From: Syngnathus acus | Taxonomy: Eukaryota; Chordata; Actinopteri; Syngnathiformes; Syngnathidae | NCBI RefSeq assembly: GCF_901709675.1 | Contig: NC_051087.1 | Coordinates: 2,186,001 to 2,250,000 of the forward strand | DNA length: 64,000 nucleotides | Direction: 5' to 3' | Translations under genes and position numbers: made by a program | Part shown: piece after piece, positions 34,721 to 46,700 of the stretch | Numbering within the stretch: position 1 is the first letter of the stretch | Layout of the letters: each line of letters opens with the position of its first letter | Notes under the pieces: model-generated | What the model was told of the DNA's origin: nothing | Databases searched by the model: none | Seen by the model: the letters and a program-made list of their open reading frames with translations, nothing else

Positions 34721-37700
34721 GTAAGTCTCGCGGCTTGTGTGCGCCATTCTCGGTGGGGTTAAAGAGGTGAAAGAGACAAAAGAGGCTAGGTTATATTCCT
34801 CCCCGGGTTCTTCTTTTTTTTGCGGGTCCGAGCGAGGCAGCCATGTTGTTGGCGACGCTTTAGCCAGCCCCCGAGAGCAGCGGGAGGAACCGTAAGCGAG
34901 CGAGACGTTCATAATCGATTTTTCTTCCTCCTCAAAAAAAAAAAAAAAACAGCTCGCCAAAGGTTGCGGGTTCTATGTGTGCGGGGAGCAGAGGAGGAGG
35001 AAGAGGAGCACGAAGAAGACGAAGGCAAGCTGGGGGGGAGAGAGAGAACGCCACCGCGGTGTTTTTGCTAACATGTCCGCCTGCTTAGGTGGCTTCTCCG
35101 GGAGGACCCGGGGAGTGTGGCCGCAATAAAACGAAGGGTCAGCCGGATCAGACAAGCCCGAGTCTGGCTCGACTTGCTCCCCCCCACCGAAGCCTGGTTA
35201 GCATTAGCTAGCACCTCCACTTCATTCCTTAAAATAAGAAAGTATGAAAAGATTTTTCCCCCCACCATTTTCTAGTTTCTCGCCTGTCAAGAGTGGCCAT
35301 GATCGGTCACCTGAAGTTCATGGTCCCCCCCCCCCCCCTTCTGCTCCTCTTCATCTTCCTCCTTCCTCTTCTTCCCCTTCGCAGGCATTCATTGCAGACA
35401 GATCGGATCAATAACGCGGTTAGACGAGGGGGGAAGCGACACAAATGCCAATGTCGTGCCGCAGTAGCCCTCTTTTTAATAATAACACCATCCCCCCTCC
35501 CCACACCCCTTTTCTTCTTTTAGCGAGCTCCCTACTTTGTCTCTTCAAATTTGACCCACCATCATATGTTTGGATCGGCACAGGCAGGGAGGAAAGGGGA
35601 GGCTGCGGTCGCACACTCGGGTCGCTATGGGTTCATGGTGGAGCAATGACTGGAGAGGCTTTTTCGGTTCCTTGTATTGTTATGATGCTGCACTGTGTGT
35701 GTTATGTTACATGTGAAGTGTAGCGCTGCTTTGTTTTGGGTTCCGACTTTTGGGTAAAGGAAGTTTGAAGAGGCTCACACTGAGCCGGGATTCTAACCCA
35801 GAACCTGTAAGGTAATATGCACGAAGTTTGGGGGACAAAATGGCCTGCGGTGGTTACTATGTATGTCTCACAGTTGTGAGGTTTGGTGTTTGAATCTCTA
35901 AGTTGCATTTCGATGAAATTCAAGAATTTGTTATTCAAATCTTTCACAGTAAAATTTTAAAGATTAGTCTGAATGCTGCAGGTTGGGTAAAAGTTGCCGA
36001 TACATGTGTCGTAATTGTGTAAGGATCCGGCAAACCCGGGCGCTGCTATTGTACAGAACATTTGTTGTATATCGTTGCTTGGCATCGACTGGCAACATAC
36101 TTGCGGACTGCGTGGGTTGAATCACCACAAAAAAATGGAAGTGATGCGTCTTTCTCGTATAACCAATTACAAGCACCGGTGCAAAATTGCGTCACGCTCC
36201 TGTTCATCCAATTCACCTGTGTTATTTCCTCTATTTTATTTTCAATTAGAATTTGTTGGCTTTGTAAAAATAAATGAATTAATTGGCCCCTTTTTTTTAA
36301 ATAATCGCTTTTTGCCCATCTCTTATTCTGGCGATTGTTTTGCGATAGTTTAGCAGTTAGCATGGCTTCTTTTCTAGTCATAATACTTTTCAAAAGTCTT
36401 GTTTATTATTTTTTGGTGTATGTTTTATGTTTACAGGATGAGGGGAGTACGTGAAGTATTGGCACCTGAGCTGAGGTTTTTTTTTTTTCTCAGTTCTTCC
36501 CTCCCGTCCCCCTGCATTGTGCACTCGCTGGCTTCCAATGTGGCGGCCACCCCAGCTCAAATTAGCGTTCTCCGTTTTGTGCTCTGGTAGTGTTGTGGTA
36601 CATGACATGGGTTTGATTCCCAGCCACTGCTGGGCCCGAACCCGAATTAATTCAAAGAAGGTGGGTGGAAGGACTTTAATATGGAGCTTCTGTGGCTGGT
36701 AGGGTGAATTTGAGTCCTTCTGTTTGCGAGTCCTGCCGTGTTCTCGTCACGTAAAGTCGGTTTTCACACATGAATGGCGGACAATGCGAAAGGAAGAAGC
36801 CGTGTTGTCATTTCACACGTGTGGCAGACAACGAGAGGTTGTCCTTGTCAGACTCGTTGTCACCTTCTTGGGTGCGGAGTGAGGGGCTGCTTGTGGAGTA
36901 TGTGCAGGATGATTGTGCAAAACTGCTGTCATACAGATGTTTGCCCTCATGTCTATTTTTCCCCACCCCGTCTTTGTTTTACATTGTTGTTGTTGACTTA
37001 GGGCTGGATTTACTCAGGGTTTGCGCAAGCAAACAGATGTAGAAGCTGATAAGCTAACCAGGAACGCAGTTTTGAGTTTGCATGTTGTGGGAGGAATGAA
37101 TGCAAATTCAGTTTGGATCATTTGTTTTATTAAAGGGGAAGATATCCCCCAAAACGTCTTAATAATATTTTGTATGTGCCCCCACTAGTCTAAACACGTT
37201 CTGATTAATATTACATTTGTGGAAGTACCTGCTCAAGGGGCAGCCATTTTGCCACTTGCTGTCGACTGAAAATGACATCACAGTAGCTAGGTCATAAGGT
37301 CACAACCAATCACAGCTCATCTTCAGAAAACTGGTGAGCCGTGATTGGTTGTGAAAACTGTCAACTGTGACGTCATTATCAGTCGACAGCAAGTGGCAAA
37401 ATGGCCGCCCCCTGTGATGGATTAAAAACAAGTGGATTTTGCTCATTTGATTTATATTCCACAAACAAACATCACCCAGAACTTTGTTTATAACAAACAA
37501 ATGGGAGTGTAAGTACGTTTTCTCTGTTTCTTTGTATCGTAAAACTTGTGAGAGATTTTTCACCCAAGTGTGTGTCTGTGTGCACAGCCTGGAAAGATGA
37601 GCATGTGTGTGTGAGTCCATAAGCCAGCTACGGAGGTCACGGTACAGTATGGCGCCGTCACTCTTGACAAGTAAACATGACCTTTGTTGCCTCCGTGAAA

Positions 37701-40700
37701 AGCACTCTTCGTCTTCTTCCGTGACCTTGCGGGGCTCTTTTTATTTGTGTCGTTTTTACTTCGTTATTACTCGCTCGTCTGTAAATTCCGCGAGGGACGC
37801 ATCATACAAGGACGCCGCCGCCACCGAGTATTGTTTGTCACCAAGCGCAAGTGGGAAGGGCACTGCCTCGCAGTAGAGTGTGGCCTTATAAGGCATCGTG
37901 ACAATTAGGAGCTGTAGTTTCACACGATCACATCTGCCGTTCTTGGTTCCGGTTGTTCCTGGAACCAAAAGTTTCCCGGACTCTTTTGATGCCTACCAAA
38001 TAGTTTTCAATAAATCATCCACGAGGTCATCATTTGTTTTCATCGTCTTGAATCTCAAAGGATGTAGCGGGAAGTGCGTCGTGTGCGGTTGAGGTCGGAA
38101 AGTGGACCGGTCTTGAGTCCGTGCGAAGGCGGTCAGACAGGAAGTACGTTCGAGCTTTGGTGACTTTTTAGAAGGGCTCATTGTGTTGTCGGGTTGAATT
38201 CTCACCAATTCTGCTTTGCTCTCGCTATCCAGCTCAGCGGCACGCCGGGCGGCTCTCTGGCTGCCTTCCACTCACTATGATTATGATGACCTTGCTGCGG
38301 CCTGGAGTTGAAAACGTTGGATTAAGAGAAAAGGAAAACGAGAGCAGGTTTCCATTTCACCCTTGGCATAAAATGTAAGGGGGAATTTCTGGCTAGAATC
38401 CCCCTTTCCCTCACTATCACCACCCCCCCACACCTTCCCCTCCTCAGATGGATGGTCATCGGGGTCTCTGGCTGTGTCGGTCGATCGGAGCTCAAGCGAA
38501 TAATGATACACAAGCTTGAACTGGGAAATGAATTCACCACGCGCTGTCACAGGCGGCTACTGCGTGTGTGTGTTTGTGTGTGTTTCGTTTGATAGTACCT
38601 GAAATCACTGAGGCTGATGAGGATTAACAGTTAGCAGGGTAAGGTTTAATGGGCCCGGTTTCACCAAAGTAGCAAGGCCCCTATGTTTGGATCGATGGCG
38701 ACACATAAATGTTAACCTTATTTGCAGCTGGAGACAAATGAGAGTGCACCAAGACAAGTCGGCCGCTTTTGTTCCTGAACTTTGAAAGTGCACTTCACGC
38801 GTTCAACTATGTCATATTTTTTCACTTTTGTCGATCTTGTTGCTGTCCAGCGTTCGAGTATAGATGACAACTTTTATTGGACCCTGTTGGGCAATATTTA
38901 TATGTACCAAGCATTTATGGCTTGGAAAATGATTCTCCTCACTTATCTAAACTATTCGTTTGCGGGCCAACATCGATGGTCACTACTTTTTTCCAAGTGC
39001 ATTGTGGGTAAGTGCCCTACATTTATACTCCCTGGAGGCTCTGTCCAAATATTCACACTTTCAAATCTTTGCAGTTCTAATATCACATTCTATGGTATTA
39101 CGTTTACAATTGAATCAACTTTGCAAACTCTTACGTATTTTTAGGTCACCTACCTGTTTTGTCCTAGTATAGTTGCCGTCCATTAGCAAGCTTCTGCGCA
39201 TGAGCTGCGCAGAGGCCGCAAATAGCGCAGCAGGGAGTATTTGGACAGGTCCGACATTTGGACACCCCTACTTAATGGCGTCACCCCTTAATAGTGCACG
39301 AAATAAGGAATAGTGCGTACATTCGGACAGAACCCCGAATGACGCCCGTCCTATGTTGACAAATCGCAACATGTAGATCCACAGCTCACGGAGCTGCCCG
39401 TTTTGGCGAGTAGAGGCAATCTCGCAGGAGTAGCGAGGCTTTTAGCTGGCAGCGTTACACACGGAACAGCTCGCCGGTGCAGCTGGGAAAGACAGAGCGA
39501 TGGAGCATGCTGCTGGTGGCGGAGAGAGTGCGCAATAGATAGATTGGGGGGGTGGCGGCGAAGTGGAGAGGAAGAGCCGCTAAGAGCTTTGGGCGGTTTC
39601 TCTGTTGTTGTTGTACCACACAAGTGCATCCAGGCCCTGCAGGACAAGCCTTTAACAGGCATGAGGGATGGAGAGCATAAGAGGAGGAGGGGGAGGAAGT
39701 AGAGGAGGTGGTGGTGGTGGTGGTGTTCTGTGCCAGACGCCCGCTCTAAACAGTGTGCTGATTTATCGCCCGGCGCTCACGTTTCGCTCCTAGAAAGCCG
39801 CTAAATGACTTTGTAAGGGGGAAGAAAAAAAAAATGCTTATATCATCTGAGAGGAGCCATTTCGCCAATGCGGAACATGCACATTGCCTAACCGGCGCGT
39901 GGAACTGGAAAGTTTGTGGCTCAAATCGTTGCAAACGAGCAATCAATATCGCCAATCAAATCCTAACCTAGTTAAGTGGCAATGACAAAAAAAATGACCC
40001 AAACTCGATTTGTTTTTTTCCTGAGCTTTTTTTTTTTGTGATGCCACACCAACTACGCCACGTTATGTTGCGACTTGCAACCAAGGCTGTGCACTTAATC
40101 AAGAGCTGCTTACTAAAGTGGCAGAAAATCTAAGTCTTAAGTAGTGCTTATCAGCAGATGTATATTATTCCGTATATTTGCCGGCTCCTTAAAATGGCTG
40201 CAGGCCAACACGATGATCTTTTGCCCCCCACCTCTCCGCTCTTGCCAAACGAACGCATTCCGCTTGGCGCGGCACTGTGCTGTGACCTCACTTCCTGTGT
40301 GGGTAGACGAGTGCGGGAGGCATCTCGTGCACGGCCTGCCTCTATTTAGCCTTTAATGCACTAGCCAGGCTACGCCGCCGCCACCCTCTTCTCGCTCTTT
40401 CCTCTTAGTGTGTTTTCACATTGCAGTCAAGAGGAAGCCATGGGGCTAATGTCTTTTAACCAGGTCTGCTAACATCTGCCCGTGTGATGCTGTTAAACGG
40501 GGACAGTGCATAGAGCAGGCATGGAGTTTTTTTAGTTTATTTTATCGACTCGCATTAGTAGCGCTCTGGCGAAACACTATATCACCTCGATAAATACATA
40601 TGCTGGATAAAAAGACAAAGTGTTTGGCCGCCGGCAAAAATCCAGAGAAGTTACTATCGTTTTGGCGATAGCGTGTTTTGGGATGGGTTGACAGGGATGC

Positions 40701-43700
40701 AGCATTTTCTATTAAGGAGGTGACTTTAAAAGTTTGGGAAATCTGCGTTACTCGGTAAAAATTCTTCTTCCGGTATGGCGCCGTAAGTGGCTGCCTCCCA
40801 GCAGTGTTCTCTCTTTTCCTCTTTATTTCCTTCTTTTCTCCTTTTTCTTTCTGTCTTTTTGTCCATTCGGCGATGCTGGTGCCTTCTACCGCACCTCGGT
40901 ATCTCTTCGGATCGGATGTTTTTTCTTTATTTTTTTTCTTCGTGGGACCGGGATCATCGGTCGAGGCCGGCGTAACTCTACGACGGCTTCCTGCTTATCC
41001 GGCCAGTGATATCCTTGGCCTTGCAGCCGCGACCCCTGTGGGGAGTCCGCTCCCTCGTGCTCGTCGGAACCAACGACTTTCGCCATGCTAGCCCCGTGGT
41101 GACCATCTGCACGTGCACCCGACTGGGTGCCCAGGACGCTGCTCACACGCTTGCCTGCTTTGTGATGTTTTTCACCGATTCACGACCACGGTCCATTGGG
41201 CGGCGTTGAACTGGACTGCCCTTACACCTGTCTATGGACCCCGTGGAGGCTATTTTGTGTGTTTTGGGGTGTTCTCTTGTATTGAGGGGTGCTGGTTGGC
41301 CGCTGTTACTTTTTTTCCTTTGTCTTTTAGCTTTGTTTTTGCTTTGATGACTTTTATCTTGTGCACTTTCTGACTTTCTTTGTGGCAGCCTTATGAGAGC
41401 CTATTGAGTTGTGCTCATGCCGTCTGTGTGTCTTTTGTATACCCACTCTGTGGTATGGATACTGCTGGGGCCTGAATTTCCCCACCCCTGGGGATCAATA
41501 AATATTCAATCAATCAATCAAAACCAACTTCCAGTGCCGTGATAAAGTCCCGCCCACCGCATTCCGTCTTCCCACCCGATCACCAGAACCGCGTAAATGT
41601 TTGCTAACGCCGTTGCGTCCTGAGCATGTGACGGGCATCCGCACTTTGAGCGCTTTGACCTTGTCGTATCCGGCAGGCAGAAATGAGATCATCATCGCGG
41701 AGACAAGAAGCTGACGCGTCTCCTCCACCTACCCGCGGCTCTAAGTGACGGTTGTCATAGCGATCATTATGCCACCGAGCCTGCTCGGGCGAGTGAAGGA
41801 TGCCTTTGAATGCGGCAGCCTGAGGTCGCAACCTGGTGCGGAGCCGAGTAAACAAGCGCATCGTCGCCCGTGCGTCTCCATGTTGGAAAAGCGAGGCGGG
41901 TGCGGACGTAACAATGTCTCTCGTTCCCATCCGCTGTCCTGGTTTCACATGGAGATTGAAAACAGAACAACACCTCCACCCACTTGCCTCATCCTCCCTG
42001 GACCTGCATGTAAATTAGCCGTTAGCTCCTCTCGTTGTTTTTTTTCTCTCGCTTGCCTTTTTAGGCTGCGGAGTGCTAGTAGGAGCAGGGACCGGGACAA
42101 ATCCTGATTAGTGTTCTCGTCGTCCTTGAGCGGCGCCCCGGCCAAACGGATGTCAAACCAATAGCGGCCCGGTTTTCCCTCCTCGCTCATCCTCTTGGCT
42201 CCTCTGCTGATTGCGGGGGATGCTGAGAGACAAGCGTTGGGAGTGCGTTCATGCGGAGACGGCGGATAAAAACAAGCGGTTGTTCGTTTCAAGTCCAAAT
42301 GATTTTTTCTTTTTTTTTTTTACACTTACCTTAACATGCCACTCAACTGGCACATCGTATCTCGTGACGACTCCGAAAAAAGACTCGGCCGCCGCTGATG
42401 AAAAGGCGTTTTAATTCATTCGCAGCAGACGCGGGAAAGTGTCAAAGTGGCAATCTCGAAAAGACAGCCTGCGATTCTTTTGGGCAAGGAAAGTGTGAAA
42501 AGAACAGGCCATCACCCTGCTGTGTAGTTTTCTGGCATGCCGAAGCAGCTCACAGAGGTGATTGTGTGCTTGTGTGTGTGTGTTTGTGTCCGAATGCGTG
42601 TGTGTGTGTGCTAGAAAAGTGAGAGCGAGTAGGAGGGTGGAAGGTGGGAGTATGTGAGGCGTCCATGTATTGTTTGTAAATCGCCGTAGTGGCAAAAAAG
42701 GGACATTTTGCGCTTATTGCTGCCCATCCGTATTTCAGTTGGAGATGGATACGTACTGTACAATTTTTTATTTTTTGTAGTCTCTTATGACATGATGTCG
42801 AAATAATTGGGACACTGTAAAAGCTGCAGTTAGTTTGACTTAGGTTGGAATCAATTAATCCTGATCAACGATGCAACAAAAAGCTAACAAGCACAGACAC
42901 AACCTGATCTTGACAGCTTTTTACATTCAAGTATAGCCACCACCTGTGGACTCGCAACGCTAATCTAAAATGATGCTAGCAACAAAGCAATTTCAAGGCC
43001 GGCCCCATTATGGCCCACGACCCCTAGGTTCCTCACCCTTGACCACCAGCAGATACTTAACTAAAGCCCTCACATCGAAAAAATGCTTCAGCACACATCT
43101 TCCCCGAAGTGGCGTCTTTCTTGCTTGTGGGTTAAGAAGGTCAGGGCAAGGGGGTGAGAACGCAGGAAGGAAGGCAGCGAGTATGGATGTCGTGAAGAAG
43201 GAGCTGTGGCAGTAATTAAGTGTCCGGCTGGGCCCTGGCAGGGGTTGCTACGGCTGCGGGCTATGCTAATGAGCGCGCCCGGTGGTCAGGACTGCCTTAT
43301 TAGCGCTCGCCGGACAATATGGTAGGAGAGACGCTCCGCCGGCGCCCGCCGAGTCTCGCCAAATGAATAACGCTCCTCCCGAGGTGGAAGGTAATTCTAT
43401 TAATTGGCACATGGCGGATCCGAACGGCTTCGCCGAGGAATCCTTCGCTTTAGTTCTCTAGCTCTTTTTAATGTCACCATGATCCGCAGAAGCTAACTGG
43501 GAGCGCTGCATTCGAGGCAACCCTTCTTGTAGGTTGCGTCTCAAAATGGGCAAGTCAAGCTAAATGGACATAAAACATGGCTTGAAGGTAACTTGAAATG
43601 ATAGCAAGTACAGTAAGCATTGTGTCCATATAGGACAGTCCGATTGAGTCCTTGACTTGGATTGAAATGTAGCGCAAATTACCATCTGTGTATTTTTGGC

Positions 43701-46700
43701 CTTGGCCTCTGCGGTCTGTGGCGACGTCGGGCGTTGCGCCAGAGGTGAAACAGGAAGGAGAAGTGTTCTTGGAAGGGAATAAGAGGACCGAGACCCCCCC
43801 CCCCCTAAAAAAAAGTCCCCCAAAAAACAGCCAGACCTCTGAAATTCCTCATTGCAGACCAAGTGCACTTTACCCCCACCCGTTTATTTTTCTCCTACAT
43901 TTTTTGGCATCTCACGTTACGGGGAGAGGAAAAACACAGCGTACACTCACTCGTATAGCCTTAGATGTGTCATTGAGTCAACAAGCCTAAAATGATGGAG
44001 AGAGGGGGCGTTTGAAAACTTGACCAAATATACAATAGATCAAGTAATGGTGTTAAATCATCCAGTTAGGGCAAGGCCTCCAAAACTGGTGCAAGCACCC
44101 GTCAAAATTCGTCTGGTTAAGTAATTAGCAACTCAGATGCTTTATTTCCCCGAGGTGCAATTGGGACATAAAGGTGCGCCAAATCTGTCATTGTATGGAA
44201 AGGTGCGCATGACTTGAAAACAGGGATTCTAAAACTGGGGGTGCAACTTGAGAGTCCAAGATCTGGTCTAACAATTACACGTGACTTTTTTTCTTTTCCC
44301 CCAGGGTGAGTGTAGTGGACGGGGGTGCACCAACTTGACAGTGTGAAGTGGAATGTCAGTCTGGTGTCATAATCACACGCCCTCTCACATCATTTCCATC
44401 GAGGTTGGAGACGTAAAATGTGATTCGCCAACTTTATTGTGATTTGAAGGAGTAGCGTATCTTACAAACAAGGATTATAATTAATAATAATTACATGACA
44501 GTGTTTGATGGCGCTCTGCGGTGCTCCCTTACGATTGAAATTGAAAACCTGCACATCTTTTTGCGACTAGAGCAAGTGTTAGACATGTGGTGATGTCTAT
44601 AAATAAAGAAAAAAAGGGTGCGCTAGTTGTTAATATGAATCCAAGCTGTTTATATGCACACTGCGTCGCCAGCAGTAATAGTAAATTCCACAATGCCTCC
44701 ATTTTGTGCATCCAGGCAGACATTTAAATGAAAATGGCCGTTAAAGCGGGTCAGAGCCTAATTTACATTGTTGCCCCGATGCAATTCATCCTCCTATTTA
44801 TGCAGAGCGACATTCATTTTGACAAATATTGTCACTTGTCCTGTATAACAGTGTCAGGCTAAAAAAAGAAGAAGTATCTAAGTAACAGCATGGGTGGCAT
44901 ATTCGTCAGTGGTGTAAGTGTGACTCACCGCCGGCTAGTGTTAAGTGTTAACCTGCCGTGCGTCAAGTTCTTTGCGAGAGTTGATTCCGGAGGCTGAAAA
45001 ACAGATTCCACAAAAACCACTTCAATTTAAACCCGCATTGCATAATTTAGGATAATCATCGTGCTACTGCTTGACTATGGAGACTAAAGTGCTTTGGGCG
45101 GTGCTGCTGTTTTTATTAGCAACAGGTGCTAATCACACATACTGCCAGTTTTCCCCTCATTTAGGTCGAAGCCATCCTTTGATGAAGTCTGATAAAAATG
45201 AACAATTGTTTGGTCGTCGAATTGTATTTCTCGAAATGGCCGCCGACGGGGGATAGCCTGCGGAACGGCACGTTAGCTTATCCTCTGATGTCAGCATTTG
45301 CCGCCCTCCTCCTCGACCTCCTCTGCACTGTATTCACTCTCGGACACGTCTCTCTCCTTTTGACATAGCCGCTGTATTGATGCGCACCCCTCTCCCCCCG
45401 TTAATCGGCTAATGGCCTCCTCTTCTTTCCTGCCCTCCCCTTTCTCATTCTTCCATCCGTCCCTTTCGCCTTGCCGTCTCCTCCCTCTGCGCTCTTCGGG
45501 GCCTGAGGTCAGTGAGGCCAATTTTCATGCCTGGCTAAGTGACAGAATGGCTTTGTATCTGTGTGTGTGTGTGAGTGCGTGTGTGTGTGTGCAGCCTAAC
45601 ACAAGTCATATGGCGGGTGACCCCCCCCCCCCCCCAACTCGACCTACCTTTAGTCCACTCCTTGCTTTTTTTTTTCTCCCCCTTTTCTCTCCTGACTTTA
45701 ACTTTCACTGTTATGAGCTAACATCACGGGCTCTGATTTTTGCTCAGCGTAAAAAGTGGCGCACCTTCATTTTTGTTCCGATGCAAGTTTAGTTAAGGTC
45801 TAGTTTTTGGCGACCTCGTTGGGCATTCCGGCGGATCGCAGGCGATTTCTATTCCAGCAACTGCATTGTACATGAAATGTGTGCGCTACACTTGCTTTCA
45901 GCTCAACATGGCCAAAGAATTGAGTGATTGGCATTAAACTTCACACCCCTGTGGAATTCCCCCTCCACTTGCTCTTTCAGCGGTCCCCAAATGCAGCGCC
46001 TCCAAAGGCGGGAAATTTTCAGGTTGTACCATTTATACCGAGCAGAAATAGTAAAAAAAAGGGAAAAAAAACAGGCTACACATGTTTTTGTGGACATGAC
46101 CTTGACTGATGCCACCCCGCTGACCTCAAATCATCGAAATGATGTTGCCAAATCCACAAATAGAGAGTGTGATACGGCAAGCGGCCCTTTTAGCTGAATT
46201 TCCAGGCTTTGACTCCCCGCTGCTTGGCTCGTGAAAGGTTAATACAGCAAACACGGCACTCTGCGGCCCGCACTACGTCTCCCATATTACCGAGTCACTA
46301 TTTGCGCAGCCGGCGTTTGCACTTTGACTCCTTAAGGCTCCCACTTTGTCTACAATGTGCCAGTTCTAACGGCCGTGCGACCCGGGTGAGAATGTTCCTG
46401 GCCGCCGTGCTGCTGCTGAATCGTGAGCTATAACATGTCCGGACCACTGCGCCCTGCAGGCCGTTTTCCTCGACAAAACGCTAAACACCCCCTCTCCCTC
46501 CCTCCACAACCTTTTCTGTGGCAGATGCTAGCTGCCGCAACCCGTGTCGCCGCCACTCTGTCAGCAGCGGGACCATTCGCCGGACCGCAGGCTAAGCAGT
46601 TCTAGCTGTCGCGAGTGTGCGATCCGCTTTAAATCATCTCTCCGGCTCCGTGTGCTGTGCTCCCAGGGATGAGCTCGTGCCAAATGAAAACCTTGTCCGT

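Noticed and set aside
34151-34960. 269-residue open frame on the minus strand across the znf827 promoter
   Set aside because: It is a by-product of GC-rich sequence with few stops. The translation is low-complexity Arg/Gly/Ala with no family resemblance, and it lies antisense to the true exon 1.
38995-39345. Possible fold-back element with CTCTGTCCAAATATTCAC and AGTATTTGGACAGGTCC arms
   Set aside because: The arms pair only over about 20 bases with gaps, and the ends and target duplication are not visible. It is too weak to list as an element.
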